Shown here: positions 27,265-35,746 of the stretch, piece after piece
Layout: the number at the start of each line of letters is the position of its first letter
Position numbering within the stretch: position 1 is the first letter of the stretch
DNA from: Streptococcus salivarius
Lineage (GTDB): Bacteria > Bacillota > Bacilli > Lactobacillales > Streptococcaceae
NCBI RefSeq assembly: GCF_000785515.1
Contig: NZ_CP009913.1
Location: 1,392,001 to 1,456,000, forward strand
Length of the DNA: 64,000 nucleotides
Direction: 5' to 3'
Program-made: the position numbers and the translations under genes
Notes under the pieces: model-generated
Databases searched by the model: none
Seen by the model: only the letters and a program-made list of their open reading frames with translations
Told to the model about the DNA's origin: nothing

Positions 27265-27836
27265 TTCTTTCCTACCATTTCTTTGATGAGAGATTGACAA
27301 ACCTCTGTCAGTAATCCAATCACTTCTTCCATGCCGAACTGATAAATACCAGAAGCAACCATAGAGGCCATCCCGTGTGAGTAGATAAATAGATGCTGGT
27401 ATAAGCGACCAGCCTCCTCTACAGTCAAAGGATAGTCTGCAACGATCGAATCCAGAATCAATTGGTAACTATGATCCTTCATGGGAAGAAAATCTTGAAA
27501 GCGACGAATCGGCTCTTTGCTAGGATTTTGGAAAAGCAATTGAAATAGTTGGGGCTCTTTTGAGGCGAAAAGGATATAAGCAACCCCGACAGATCGAAAA
27601 GGCTTTTCATCTTCTAAGGCCTTGCGAATATACTCCACCACGACCATCTCCGCAGCACCAATAACCTCTGCTTGTAACTCAGCCATATTAGCAAATTGCC
27701 CAAAAATGACTCTTGGTGTAGCTCCCAGTTTCTCCGCTAATGCTCTAGCTGTCAAACTAGACATGCCCTGTTCGCGTACCAATTGTAAAGCTGTCCCAAT
27801 GATAGCCTCTTTACTAAATTTAACCTTGGGTGGCAT
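27261..27836 (-). CDS. TetR-family repressor
   Basis: The 191-residue regulator starts at MPPKVKFSKEAIIG, with AAAGGAGT 6 bases upstream. The N-terminal helix-turn-helix reads SLTARALAEKLGATPRVIF, followed by a ligand domain typical of TetR proteins. It is the first gene of the exporter operon and overlaps the ATPase start. Two adjacent GCAAC-N4-GTTGC palindromes just before its ribosome site are its likely operators, so it should repress its own operon. Confidence 0.88.
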   Translation of the reverse strand: MPPKVKFSKEAIIGTALQLVREQGMSSLTARALAEKLGATPRVIFGQFANMAELQAEVIGAAEMVVVEYIRKALEDEKPFRSVGVAYILFASKEPQLFQLLFQNPSKEPIRRFQDFLPMKDHSYQLILDSIVADYPLTVEEAGRLYQHLFIYSHGMASMVASGIYQFGMEEVIGLLTEVCQSLIKEMVGKK

Positions 27837-27850
27837 AAGACTCCTTTCGC

Positions 27851-27878
27851 GCAACATTCGTTGCGCAACACTTGTTGC
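27851..27878 (-). promoter_or_regulatory. tandem TetR operators
   Basis: Two 14-bp near-copies, GCAACATTCGTTGC (27851-27864) and GCAACACTTGTTGC (27865-27878), abut exactly, 15-42 bases upstream of the TetR start. Each is a GCAAC/GTTGC palindrome. The arrangement suits two TetR dimers binding side by side over the transcription start. Confidence 0.75.
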
Positions 27879-27934
27879 ATAAAAGATATCATAAAAAGGA
27901 AAGGCTTGTCAAGAAAAAACTGAAGACCACAAAA

Positions 27935-27973
27935 CAAAAAACCAGACTACCGATTAGAGTGGAATCTGGTTTG
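27935..27973 (-). terminator. terminator of the aldo/keto reductase gene
   Basis: On the minus strand AAACCAGA pairs with TCTGGTTT across a long loop, then TTTTGTTTTG. Confidence 0.75.
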
Positions 27974-27984
27974 ATAACAAGATT

Positions 27985-28908
27985 CTAAGGCAAATCATTT
28001 CCTGCAGCCAGGTAGATTTGGTACCATTCCTTGCGCGTCAAAGTGACTTCTGCTGCTTTCGCTGCTTCAAGGACATGCTGTGGCTTGGTTGTTCCGATGA
28101 CCGCCTGCATCTTACCTGGATAACGAAGGACCCAAGCAAGGGCGATGGCTGTCGGTGTGACTTGGTATTTTTTCGCCAAGTCATTGAGGACGTGATTGAG
28201 GTCCGCAAACTCTTCATTGCCGACAAAATTTCCCTTGAAATAGCCATGCTGGAGGACAGACCAGGCCTGAATCACCGTATCGTTTAAGCGACAATACTCA
28301 AAAACACTGCCATCTCGCACAGCTGCTTTTGGCCCTTCCATATTGACATGAAAACCAGCATCAAAGCTCGGTGTAAAGGCAGCACTCAACTGCAACTGGT
28401 TGACCTTGAGAGGTTGTTTGACAGCCGTCTTAAGCAATTCCATCATCATAGGATTTTGATTGGACACCCCAAAATGACGGACCTTTCCCGCTTGCTCCAA
28501 GTGATTAAAAGCTGCCGCCACTTCTTCAGGCTCCATGAGGGCATCCGGTCGGTGAAGGAGAAGACTATCCAAGCGTTCAATCTGCAGACGCTCGAGGATG
28601 CCATCGACAGAGTCCAAAATATAGTCCTTCGAAAAATCAAAATAGGTAAAGCCATCTTTGCGAATCCCACACTTAGACTGAATCCACATCTGATCACGAA
28701 GATCAGGACGACGTTTGAGGACCTTACCAAGAAGCTGCTCACACTGTCCATTGCCATAAATATCCGCTAAATCAAAGGTGTTGATTCCAATCGACAAGGC
28801 TGCCTCCACCAAGGCCTCCACCTCATCTACACTCATCTGACTAATCCGCATCATCCCAAGGACAATGGTTGACAAGCGCTCATTTTTAGCAAAATCAATA
28901 TACTTCAT
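27985..28908 (-). CDS. aldo/keto reductase (YdhF-like)
   Basis: The 307-residue NAD(P)H-dependent oxidoreductase has a TIM-barrel. Catalytic Asp-Tyr are in NTFDLADIYGNGQCEQLLG, the Lys in WIQSKCGIRKDG and the His in LDSLLLHRPDALMEP. GVSNQNPMMMELL and the C-terminal IALAWVLRYPGKMQAVIGTT are the cofactor loops. It is the YdhF-like group by the QLQLSAAFTPSFDAG region. Substrate unknown. Single-gene transcript. Confidence 0.88.
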   Translation of the reverse strand: MKYIDFAKNERLSTIVLGMMRISQMSVDEVEALVEAALSIGINTFDLADIYGNGQCEQLLGKVLKRRPDLRDQMWIQSKCGIRKDGFTYFDFSKDYILDSVDGILERLQIERLDSLLLHRPDALMEPEEVAAAFNHLEQAGKVRHFGVSNQNPMMMELLKTAVKQPLKVNQLQLSAAFTPSFDAGFHVNMEGPKAAVRDGSVFEYCRLNDTVIQAWSVLQHGYFKGNFVGNEEFADLNHVLNDLAKKYQVTPTAIALAWVLRYPGKMQAVIGTTKPQHVLEAAKAAEVTLTRKEWYQIYLAAGNDLP

Positions 28909-28976
28909 CTCTGTCTCCTTTTCTGTATCTCTATTGTAGTGAAAAGGGTTTCAAAAATCAATTGCGAAATAAAAGA

Positions 28977-28996
28977 CCCTCAGTTTCAACTGAGGG
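28977..28996 (-). terminator. terminator of the XRE-DUF3169 operon
   Basis: CCCTCAGTT-TC-AACTGAGGG, a 9-bp perfect stem, is followed on the minus strand by TCTTTTATTT. It lies about 180 bases beyond the DUF3169 stop. Confidence 0.75.
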
Positions 28997-29173
28997 CTTA
29001 GAGAATAAACGATAGCTAAGGGAAAGTTTGATAATCTCCCATAATACCTAAGATTAAAGACTGATAACACACCCATTGATTCTATCTAAGGAAATGAAAG
29101 ATAAGATTTTCAATAAGAAGGACTCTCTATCACTTCCAAAAGCTTTTACAGATTTCTAACATGGATGATACCT

Positions 29174-29978
29174 TTATTCTTTATAATAACGTTTGGTAAT
29201 CTTGTATTGTGAAATAAGTATATAAATATAGATGATGGATACAACACTCAAAGCCAAGAGGATATCTGTCTGGAAGGCAATCCCAATAATTAAGAGAACA
29301 AGGAGAAGGCTCGGCAAGATATAATTGCTTAACTTGACGACCACTTCGAAATTTTCTTCGTAGCTAATCTGCTTTTCTGCTTCAACCATCATACTCATCA
29401 TAAATTCACGCACTTCCTTGGCATTGGCATTGCGGGGAATCGGTTTCCCGTAAACCAAGTTAAAGGTCTTTCGATAGAAGATACCCACTAGGAAAAATAG
29501 GACAATTAAGGCAAGAAAAAGATAGTGCATGGTAAAAGGTCCAAAGATCAAAGCCAAGTTCCTTGTGGCAGGTTTATCCATAGACATCAATTGACAATAA
29601 AAGATGATAACTAAAAAGTATGGCAAGATTATGATGCCTTTAAAAATGGTCGCTAAACCATACAGTTTATTCTTTTGAATTTCATAGTGATAGGCCTCAT
29701 CTTCGTCATCTATTTGGAGCATTTTTTTGATGGACTTTTCTCGCATGAATCAGCAAGGCCATCGTGAGTATAAATACGATCAGGAATAAAACTGCAGAAC
29801 CCAAATAGAATACTTCTTTACTAAAGAAAGATTGAATTTCAATTGGCTTTTCTGATCCGAACATCCCTGTCAAAACTCCAAGACCTCCTCCAATCAAGCC
29901 AGAAGCAGTCATCAAACCTATATTTCTCCAAAAACGGTAACGTGGAGATCTTTTTTGTGGTTGCTTTTTCATAATCAT
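29174..29978 (-). pseudogene. DUF3169-like membrane protein, split by a one-base frameshift
   Basis: Two frames, 29706-29978 and 29174-29746, together give one protein of about 265 residues with five or six membrane helices. The first holds WRNIGLMTASGLIGGGLGVL and a second helix; the second begins in LQIDDEDEAYHYEIQKNKLY and has four more helices. The join is a coding-strand run of seven A within CATCAAAAAAATGCTCC: one A fewer gives HQKMLQIDDEDEAYHY in a single frame. DUF3169 genes typically follow a small XRE regulator, as here (overlapping the XRE stop). Function unknown. Slippage could still make some full-length protein. Confidence 0.75.
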
Positions 29979-30184
29979 TCCTCTTCCTCTACTAGACTAA
30001 AAACATTTTCCACAGGCTCTTTGAAAATCTGGGCGATGGTGATGGCAATAATAACCGAAGGAGTATATTCCCCCCGTTCCAAGAGACTGATGGACTGACG
30101 CGAGACCCCTGCTAGCTTGGCTAGCTCAGATTGGTTGAGCCCATCACGCGCCCTCAACTCTTTCAGACGATTTTTTAATCTCAT
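29975..30184 (-). CDS. small XRE-family repressor
   Basis: The 69-residue protein is a bare Cro/CI helix-turn-helix: NQSELAKLAGVSRQSISLLE is the HTH and ARDGLNQSELA its start. It belongs to the YvaO-like group that controls neighbouring membrane-protein genes. It is 5 bases after the gene at 30190 and overlaps the DUF3169-like gene. The 19-bp palindrome over the operon promoter is its probable binding site. Confidence 0.9.
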   Translation of the reverse strand: MRLKNRLKELRARDGLNQSELAKLAGVSRQSISLLERGEYTPSVIIAITIAQIFKEPVENVFSLVEEEE

Positions 30185-30189
30185 GATGA

Positions 30190-30504
30190 CTACCTCAATT
30201 GCTGAATTAATTCAACATCTTCAATACGAACTAATTTTGTCACCCTATGTTGTTTAATACCCCCACGGCTTAATTTAACCCAATCTTCATCAAAATCAAC
30301 AATTTTCCAATTACTTCCAAAACCATTTAGTCTAATACTGACCGTTTGCCCTTTCAATTCTTCTAAAAGTCTAGACATTTCTTTATTTCCTTTCAATTGT
30401 TTTTCCAACCCTTTGATACGTTTGTTCAATCTTTTTATCTTCTTCTCTGAGCCCGTATAAATCAGAAACAGAAGTGGAATAAAAGATAGCCAAATATATT
30501 TCAT
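30190..30504 (-). CDS. hypothetical membrane-anchored protein
   Basis: The 104-residue protein starts MKYIWLSFIPLLFLIYTG, one N-terminal helix, then a basic coiled segment (KKIKRLNKRIKGLEKQL) and a small beta domain with GQTVSIRLNGFGSNWKIVDF and WVKLS. I do not recognise it. The start follows GGAAGGAG; a longer frame is upstream of the ribosome site. It is the first gene of the XRE operon. Confidence 0.65.
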   Translation of the reverse strand: MKYIWLSFIPLLFLIYTGSEKKIKRLNKRIKGLEKQLKGNKEMSRLLEELKGQTVSIRLNGFGSNWKIVDFDEDWVKLSRGGIKQHRVTKLVRIEDVELIQQLR

Positions 30505-30535
30505 CGTAATTTCTCTCCTTCCTTCGTCTAAAACT

Positions 30536-30589
30536 ATTGTAACGCTTCTTTTTATTTTTGACAAGCATCTTTGTCAAAAATAAAAAGAA
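30536..30589 (-). promoter_or_regulatory. promoter with overlapping 19-bp palindromic operator
   Basis: On the minus strand TTGTCA (30564-30559), a 17-bp spacer and TACAAT (30541-30536) form the operon promoter. A perfect inverted repeat with 19-base arms (30546-30564 and 30571-30589) around 6 bases covers the -35 and most of the spacer. A dimeric repressor bound there would block RNA polymerase; the XRE protein of the same operon is the obvious candidate. Confidence 0.8.
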
Positions 30590-30599
30590 CATTGTCAAA

Positions 30600-30900
30600 A
30601 TTATTGAAAATAAGATATAAGTAGCTCACCTTTTCAAACCTTTTAATGTATCTCTCCTTCGATAAACGACTTGGAAAAATTGATGTATAAGATGCTGTTA
30701 AGAAAGCACCCAAAACCAAATAATTTCAGATAATCAGAAGTTTGGAGAACTGTCTTAACCTGAGCCTAAAAATTAAAAATCGAGGACTCAAACTTTACTC
30801 ATGGAACTTCGGAGAAAATCGCTGACATTTGCTATCACCTAAGGAAAGTTTCAAAATTCACGCTATACATTTTCTTGGGCATTACTAGTTTTGAAATAGA
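30600..30900. other. gap with nothing recognised
   Basis: Between the XRE promoter and the nitroreductase terminator I find no convincing ORF, RNA or repeat. Confidence 0.5.
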
Positions 30901-30904
30901 AAAA

Positions 30905-30932
30905 ACTAGCAAGAATCTTCAATCCTGCTAGT
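30905..30932 (-). terminator. terminator of the nitroreductase gene
   Basis: ACTAGCA pairs with TGCTAGT; the minus strand then runs into TTTTTTCT. Confidence 0.75.
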
Positions 30933-30995
30933 CATTTGTCTTATCATTATAATTTTGTTCAGTCAGTACATAACCAACTGACTAAGTTAAGGTGA

Positions 30996-31598
30996 TTATT
31001 TGTCTCCAAAAACTTTGAAACGGCCTTCTGTTTGGATGTCCTTATCTCCTGCTGGTGCGACGATTTGTCCAAATGGTGCTTGGGCACGGAGCTTCCAGTT
31101 AGCTGGGATATCATATTTTTCAGCCAATTGGGCATCAACAAGTGGGTTATAGTGTTGCACGTTCATGCCGATATTCTTCTCAGCCAAAGCCAACCATGTT
31201 GCATAAAGAGCGATTCCGTGACCTTGTTCTGACCAAATTGGGAAGTTATCTGCATAAAGTGGGAATTGCTCTTGAAGGCCTTTCACCACATCTTGATCTT
31301 CATAGAAGAGGATTGTTCCCTTAGCTTGGGCAAAACCTTTCAAACGTTCTTTTGTTCCCTCGAAGGCTTCTGCAGGTGTCACTTTTTCAAGCTCTGAATA
31401 AGCAATCTCATTCCAGAAGGCATCTGATTCTTCATCCAGCAAGATCACCACACGTGATGTTTGTGAGTTGAAAGCTGTTGGTGTGTTAAGGACAGCTCCT
31501 TGAATAGTATCAATCAATTCTTGATTTGAAAGTTCCACATCTTTTCCCAATGCATAGATAGAACGGCGTTTTGTTTGTAAATCTGTAAAGTTTGTCAT
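30996..31598 (-). CDS. nitroreductase family protein (YdgI/Frp-like)
   Basis: The 200-residue flavoprotein reduces nitro or quinone compounds with NAD(P)H. Seen: the FMN-binding start DLQTKRRSIYALGKDVELS, LNTPTAFNSQTSRVVILLDE (phosphate-binding Ser/Thr-Asn-x-Q), and the closing NIGMNVQHYNPLVDAQLAEK, with QAPFGQIVAPAGDK near the end. It is in the subgroup with an ungapped RRSIYALG start. The operator TTGTAA-N9-TTACAA lies 56-76 bases upstream, shared with the Rrf2 gene and the glyoxalase gene. Confidence 0.9.
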   Translation of the reverse strand: MTNFTDLQTKRRSIYALGKDVELSNQELIDTIQGAVLNTPTAFNSQTSRVVILLDEESDAFWNEIAYSELEKVTPAEAFEGTKERLKGFAQAKGTILFYEDQDVVKGLQEQFPLYADNFPIWSEQGHGIALYATWLALAEKNIGMNVQHYNPLVDAQLAEKYDIPANWKLRAQAPFGQIVAPAGDKDIQTEGRFKVFGDK

Positions 31599-31653
31599 CG
31601 TTATTTCCTCTTTATTTGTGATATATGTTAATTGTTAAAATTGTTAAGTTTAT

Positions 31654-31674
31654 TTGTAATAACTTTGATTACAA
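31654..31674. promoter_or_regulatory. Rrf2 operator at the nitroreductase gene
   Basis: TTGTAA-N9-TTACAA, exact arms, 56-76 bases before the nitroreductase start. A degenerate second copy (ATGTAA-N9-TTACGA) follows at 31696-31716. Confidence 0.75.
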
Positions 31675-31727
31675 TAACCATTATAGACCTTTCAAATGTA
31701 ATGTCAATGGTTACGACTAAAAAATCA

Positions 31728-32588
31728 CTAATTATTAATATTTTTTCTTACCCGTGTCAAAATACCGTCATTATCCTCGAATGTTAAGGCATTAGAAGAT
31801 AACCATTTGACCTCGGCTCCACGATTATTAGCACGCTCTGCAATAGCAATCAAATCTCCCTTGTCTTCTACTTCAAGGACGTAATAGGCAAGACCGGGCA
31901 TATCTTCTTCACGTTTTGCCAAGTCCTTTCCACCCCATTCATTGACCGCCAAATGATGATGGTAATCGCCTGAAGCAATCCAACTAGCACTTGGAATAGT
32001 GAATTTATCTGCTAGCTCCAAAACTTCCTGATAGAAAGCTGAAGCTAGCTGACTATCCTTGACTGATAAATGAATATGTCCCATTCGGGTTTCCTCAGCA
32101 ATGACAAAAGGTTCAACCTTGCGTCCCATCTCGTAAATTTCTTGGGCTGAGAGTTCTTCTGTTACCCCAACAATGCGACCGTCCTCACGAATATCCCACT
32201 CAGCGACTGGCTTATCTCGATAGAGCTCAATACCATTGCCCTCAAGGTCTTCCAAATAAAGAGCTTCACTATAACCATGGTCAGCTGCACCAACAAAAGG
32301 ATAGTCCAGTTCAGCAATATGTTTGAAAACATCAGCCAGATCCTCGCGAGACGGCAACAAAATCGCCATATGGTAAAGACCGTAACTGGACTTGACCGCT
32401 TCTTCACGATTAGTTTGAATCAAGTGGACCAAAGGCTTGTTTCCAGATCCCAAGATAACCTCTTTTTCCGTTTGGGAGAGGACTTCAAGACCTATAATCT
32501 GTGTATAAAAGGCTGTCTGACCAGCCAAATCCTTAACATTTAGCACTGCCTCCGCTAAATAAATCTTACTATTATAATCGTATGTCAT
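31728..32588 (-). CDS. glyoxalase/VOC dioxygenase-like protein (CatE-like)
   Basis: The 286-residue protein has two VOC halves: the first at about 10-120 (AEAVLNVKDLAGQTAFYTQI, GLYHMAILLPSRED), the second at about 165-275 (TRMGHIHLSVKDSQLASAFY, GDYHHHLAVNEWGGKD). The metal-binding candidates are His and Glu in MGHIHLSV, DYHHHLAVN and YYVLEVEDK. It matches the CatE-type catechol-2,3-dioxygenase group used by bacilli against quinone and catechol stress. Operator TTGTAA-N9-TTACAA is upstream. Confidence 0.88.
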   Translation of the reverse strand: MTYDYNSKIYLAEAVLNVKDLAGQTAFYTQIIGLEVLSQTEKEVILGSGNKPLVHLIQTNREEAVKSSYGLYHMAILLPSREDLADVFKHIAELDYPFVGAADHGYSEALYLEDLEGNGIELYRDKPVAEWDIREDGRIVGVTEELSAQEIYEMGRKVEPFVIAEETRMGHIHLSVKDSQLASAFYQEVLELADKFTIPSASWIASGDYHHHLAVNEWGGKDLAKREEDMPGLAYYVLEVEDKGDLIAIAERANNRGAEVKWLSSNALTFEDNDGILTRVRKNINN

Positions 32589-32642
32589 CTGATTTTCTCC
32601 TGTGTTGTAATCTTTTATATGACAATATTATACTTGGTTTAA

Positions 32643-32663
32643 TTGTAATGTCAATTATTACAA
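32643..32663. promoter_or_regulatory. Rrf2 operator at the glyoxalase gene
   Basis: TTGTAA-N9-TTACAA with exact arms, 55-75 bases before the start. The spacer is again 9 bases, as at the other two genes. Confidence 0.8.
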
Positions 32664-32721
32664 CTAAGAAATAAAAAAGAAACCGAATAACTTTCGATTT
32701 CCTCTATTTGCTGACTAAAAA

Positions 32722-33171
32722 TCAAGCTCCGGCTTCTTTCCAGTTTGCCTTGGCATCTTTTAAAATACCAGCCAAGGTTTTCTTTTCAAGCTCTTTTTCC
32801 ATTGCCATTTGAACGTCTTCTAGGCTTTGGTCCAAGATTCCATGAATATTTCGTCCTACTGGACAGGCTGGGTTAGGATTGTCATGGAAACTAAAGAGTT
32901 GACCACTTGGGCCGATGCTATCCACAGCACGATAAACCTGAAGAAGGTTGATTTCTTCTGGGTCCTTGAGCAAGCTAGCTCCACCTGTTCCCCTTTGAAC
33001 TGAAATTAAGTCTGCTTTCTTTAGTTGCGACAAGGTTTTGCGGATAATAACAGGGTTAACTCCCACACTACCAGCCATAAAGTCACTGGTTAACTTAGTT
33101 TCATTTCCCTTATTTTGTGCTATAAGAGTCAAAATATGAACGGCAATGGTAAAGCGACTTGGAATTTGCAT
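32722..33171 (-). CDS. Rrf2-family transcriptional regulator (YwnA/HypR-like)
   Basis: The 149-residue regulator has a winged helix (SRFTIAVHILTLIAQNKGNE, then SVGVNPVIIRKTLSQLKKAD) and the Rrf2 wing GTGGASLLKDPEEINLLQVY. A single conserved Cys in NPNPACPVGRNI replaces the three-Cys iron-sulfur set of IscR/NsrR, so thiol-based sensing is likely (as in HypR of staphylococci). The operator motif TTGTAA-N9-TTACAA precedes its own gene and two neighbours. A decayed paralogue is at 8016-8218. Confidence 0.9.
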   Translation of the reverse strand: MQIPSRFTIAVHILTLIAQNKGNETKLTSDFMAGSVGVNPVIIRKTLSQLKKADLISVQRGTGGASLLKDPEEINLLQVYRAVDSIGPSGQLFSFHDNPNPACPVGRNIHGILDQSLEDVQMAMEKELEKKTLAGILKDAKANWKEAGA

Positions 33172-33226
33172 ATTTGGGACCTCTCATTCTTCTTTGCTAT
33201 TTTACTTGATTATAACAAAAAGAAAG

Positions 33227-33247
33227 TTGTAAAACAAGGAGTTACAA
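33227..33247. promoter_or_regulatory. Rrf2 operator at its own gene
   Basis: TTGTAA-N9-TTACAA, 56-76 bases before the Rrf2 start, the third exact copy in 1.6 kb. It implies autoregulation. Confidence 0.8.
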
Positions 33248-33278
33248 CAACTTGAAGAGTCAATCTTATCACTAAAAA

Positions 33279-33304
33279 AGATAGAGCCATTATAGACTCT
33301 ATCT
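33279..33304 (-). terminator. terminator of the PTS-DUF915 operon
   Basis: AGATAGAG pairs with CTCTATCT; the minus strand ends in TTTTTTAG. Confidence 0.8.
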
Positions 33305-33355
33305 GATTGTATTTGATGATAAACAACTAGAACTGATAAGCTATATTATTCTCAC

Positions 33356-34219
33356 TTACTGAGGCTCTAGTTTGGTCTTTTGTTTCTTACGGACACCCTG
33401 CCCCTCAATATGCTGTTTGACCAGATCCACAACTTCATCATTGGTTGGCAAGTCCGAGTGCTGAGCATCTTCACCTGTAACCGTAATTTCAGTATAGCTC
33501 TTTGCTTGGTTCTGATAGATATATTTCCCAGCGGACACACTGGCATCAGGCACCAACTCGTCCGAATCATAAGTGATAGTTCCTGCTACCGAATAGACAT
33601 GTAGGGTGGACGGAATATTCTTCTTGCCAGCTATGAAATCCGCAAGCATGACTGATTTATTTTTGATATTGGTTTCAGTGAAATTATAGGGCGTCCCGAT
33701 AGTCATGAGTGAGTTTATCTTAACATCATAGTCACTCAGATAATTTTCAATAAAGGCTGTATAAATCAGACCACCATTGGAATGGGCCAGACCTTTAAAA
33801 TTATTGAAATTGTATTTATTCTGCAAGGCTTCAAAGGCCTGATTCATCATCTTAGCCTGTTTCTTGATATTACTATAGCCATCTTTGTTATTTTCAAATC
33901 CGATAACAATGACTGGTTCGTTGTCCTTAGCCTTGATTTTGCCCTCAAAGGTAATACGACCATTGTTCCAAACCTTGACCTTGAGGAGGCTATGCTTAAC
34001 CCCATGACGGTCTTGATTGAGCTTACGTACCAAGCCATCAAAACGATTTTCTGTAGCGGAGCTCCCTGGAATCATGATAATAGGAGACAATTTTGAATTA
34101 TAGAAAGTCTCGATTTCCTTGACATTTTTCCTGGTCCAACTATAAGACGGAACAGCCAAACCAATGAGAAAGACCGCAACAAGGATAAAGGCCAATTTCG
34201 TTTTTTTACGGAACTTCAT
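33356..34219 (-). CDS. DUF915 alpha/beta hydrolase, secreted or anchored
   Basis: The 287-residue protein has an N-terminal hydrophobic signal (LAFILVAVFLIGLAVPSYSW) and an alpha/beta-hydrolase domain of the DUF915 family: PIIMIPGSSATENRFDGLV (oxyanion region), nucleophile elbow LAHSNGGLIYT (Ser about 146), Asp in SDELVPDASV and His in DAQHSDLPTN. Substrate unknown. Its start overlaps the PTS stop by 14 bases. Confidence 0.85.
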   Translation of the reverse strand: MKFRKKTKLAFILVAVFLIGLAVPSYSWTRKNVKEIETFYNSKLSPIIMIPGSSATENRFDGLVRKLNQDRHGVKHSLLKVKVWNNGRITFEGKIKAKDNEPVIVIGFENNKDGYSNIKKQAKMMNQAFEALQNKYNFNNFKGLAHSNGGLIYTAFIENYLSDYDVKINSLMTIGTPYNFTETNIKNKSVMLADFIAGKKNIPSTLHVYSVAGTITYDSDELVPDASVSAGKYIYQNQAKSYTEITVTGEDAQHSDLPTNDEVVDLVKQHIEGQGVRKKQKTKLEPQ

Positions 34220-35498
34220 TGCTTTCTCCTTCCTCTTTCAAACCGTGTTGCACCTTATTAGACAGATGAACAAAGGGAATAAAGATTGCAACATCAATCG
34301 CAAAACAGAGCAGGCTAACAGCAAGTGCCCGCAGGCTACCACCAGTTCCAATAAAGGCGTAAAGAAGGCTCGGCGTGCCATCTGGTACAGGGTAAACTGC
34401 AGCAGGCATAAGACGAATAGCCAAAGCCACCGCAGCTATTCCCATATTAACCATAGGTGCTAGAAGAAAAGGAATCAGGTAGACCAGATTTAGTAAGACT
34501 GGTATCCCTACCATTAAGGGGGCCCCATTATTAAAAAGACTAGGGAAAACACTAAGAAGACTAACCTTCTTATCCTTAAAGCTGGTTGATTTTAAGAGTA
34601 GAGCTACCAAGAGAGCCAGACCTGATCCAATACCAGCCACCAAGCCATAACTATGATAAAGATTTGTTAGTGTGTAAAGGTGGGGGAGCCCAGTCGTCGT
34701 ATGATGGGAAACAGCATAGGTCAAATTTTCCAAGGCAAAACTATCATCGGCAATTGAATTTAGGGCAAAAGCCTGACTATTTCCAATCCAAGCAGAAAAA
34801 GTGTTCAAAAGTCCCATCATAAAGGTTGAGAACAGGTGATTATCAGTTACAGTAAAGGTAGAGGTAACCTGCCTAATCGTCAGAAAAACATTATCTTGCT
34901 CTCCAATCACAAAGAGAATGTTAAGTCCAATAGCTAAAATGAGTGACAAAAAAATGGGACGGACGGTCTTTGGTTGATAAATATAGTCCTTGTCCACAAT
35001 CTGATCATCACTAGCTCTTGAAAAGCGAAAAATCTGGCCAACCAGATAGCCCACAAAGATAGCCAACATAATGTTGATTGAAGCCGGTAAATTGATGCGA
35101 GTCAAAACACCATCGTTTAGCGGTGACAGCAACAGTTCCTGCGATCCTATAATTAAGCTAACCAAAAGGGATGTCACACCAGCTGTACCAGTACTTCTAC
35201 CATAGTGACCAGCTGTGTATTTTCCTGCAAAGTAGGTTGATAAGGGCCCGGCTAAGCCACCAAGAAAGTTGGAAAGATTAATGAGCACCTGCCCAGTTAT
35301 CTTAAAGGCCGGTAACCAGTCAGAAACTGAAAACAATTGGTTAATATAACCAAGCTCCGAAAAGACAGATAGTGAAATCACCCGAATAATTCCTGAAAAT
35401 AGGAAAAAGGGAAAGAGCGAAACCAAGGTTTTCTGCGTAATTTGGACGAAGCCTCGCTCACGAAACCAGAGAAACCTTTGGACCAAATAGTTTGTCAT
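34206..35498 (-). CDS. PTS EIIC-like sugar permease (lactose/cellobiose family)
   Basis: The 430-residue polytopic protein shows the EIIC pattern of the lactose/cellobiose family: FPFFLFSGIIRVISLSVFSE, GPLSTYFAGKYTAGHYGRS, IGNSQAFALNSIADDSFALE and FNNGAPLMVGIPVLLNLVYL. No EIIA or EIIB is encoded nearby, so it must borrow them or has lost phosphotransfer. It is in an operon with the DUF915 hydrolase, which could process a glycan outside; this is inference. Confidence 0.8.
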   Translation of the reverse strand: MTNYLVQRFLWFRERGFVQITQKTLVSLFPFFLFSGIIRVISLSVFSELGYINQLFSVSDWLPAFKITGQVLINLSNFLGGLAGPLSTYFAGKYTAGHYGRSTGTAGVTSLLVSLIIGSQELLLSPLNDGVLTRINLPASINIMLAIFVGYLVGQIFRFSRASDDQIVDKDYIYQPKTVRPIFLSLILAIGLNILFVIGEQDNVFLTIRQVTSTFTVTDNHLFSTFMMGLLNTFSAWIGNSQAFALNSIADDSFALENLTYAVSHHTTTGLPHLYTLTNLYHSYGLVAGIGSGLALLVALLLKSTSFKDKKVSLLSVFPSLFNNGAPLMVGIPVLLNLVYLIPFLLAPMVNMGIAAVALAIRLMPAAVYPVPDGTPSLLYAFIGTGGSLRALAVSLLCFAIDVAIFIPFVHLSNKVQHGLKEEGESNEVP

Positions 35499-35746
35499 AA
35501 AAGACTCCTAGTAAAAGGCAAAATAAACTTTACATTCAACGATTTTCTTCATTATAACACAAAGAGAGAGGCCTTACCTTAATCGTGGGTTAAAGCACAC
35601 ACTATCAGAATTTAGTCACCACCATTTTCATGATTTCTTGAAAAATTTAAGAAATATTTGAGAATTTCTTGATGTTTATTTAATGACTTTATACTACAAT
35701 AAAGATGAAAAGAAAGCGGTATCAAATAAGCGAAAGGAGGCTTATC

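Noticed and set aside
31621-31650. Repeated ATTGTTAA motifs before the nitroreductase gene as separate operators
   Set aside because: They are AT-rich and occur only as imperfect partial matches; the TTGTAA-N9-TTACAA site explains the region better.
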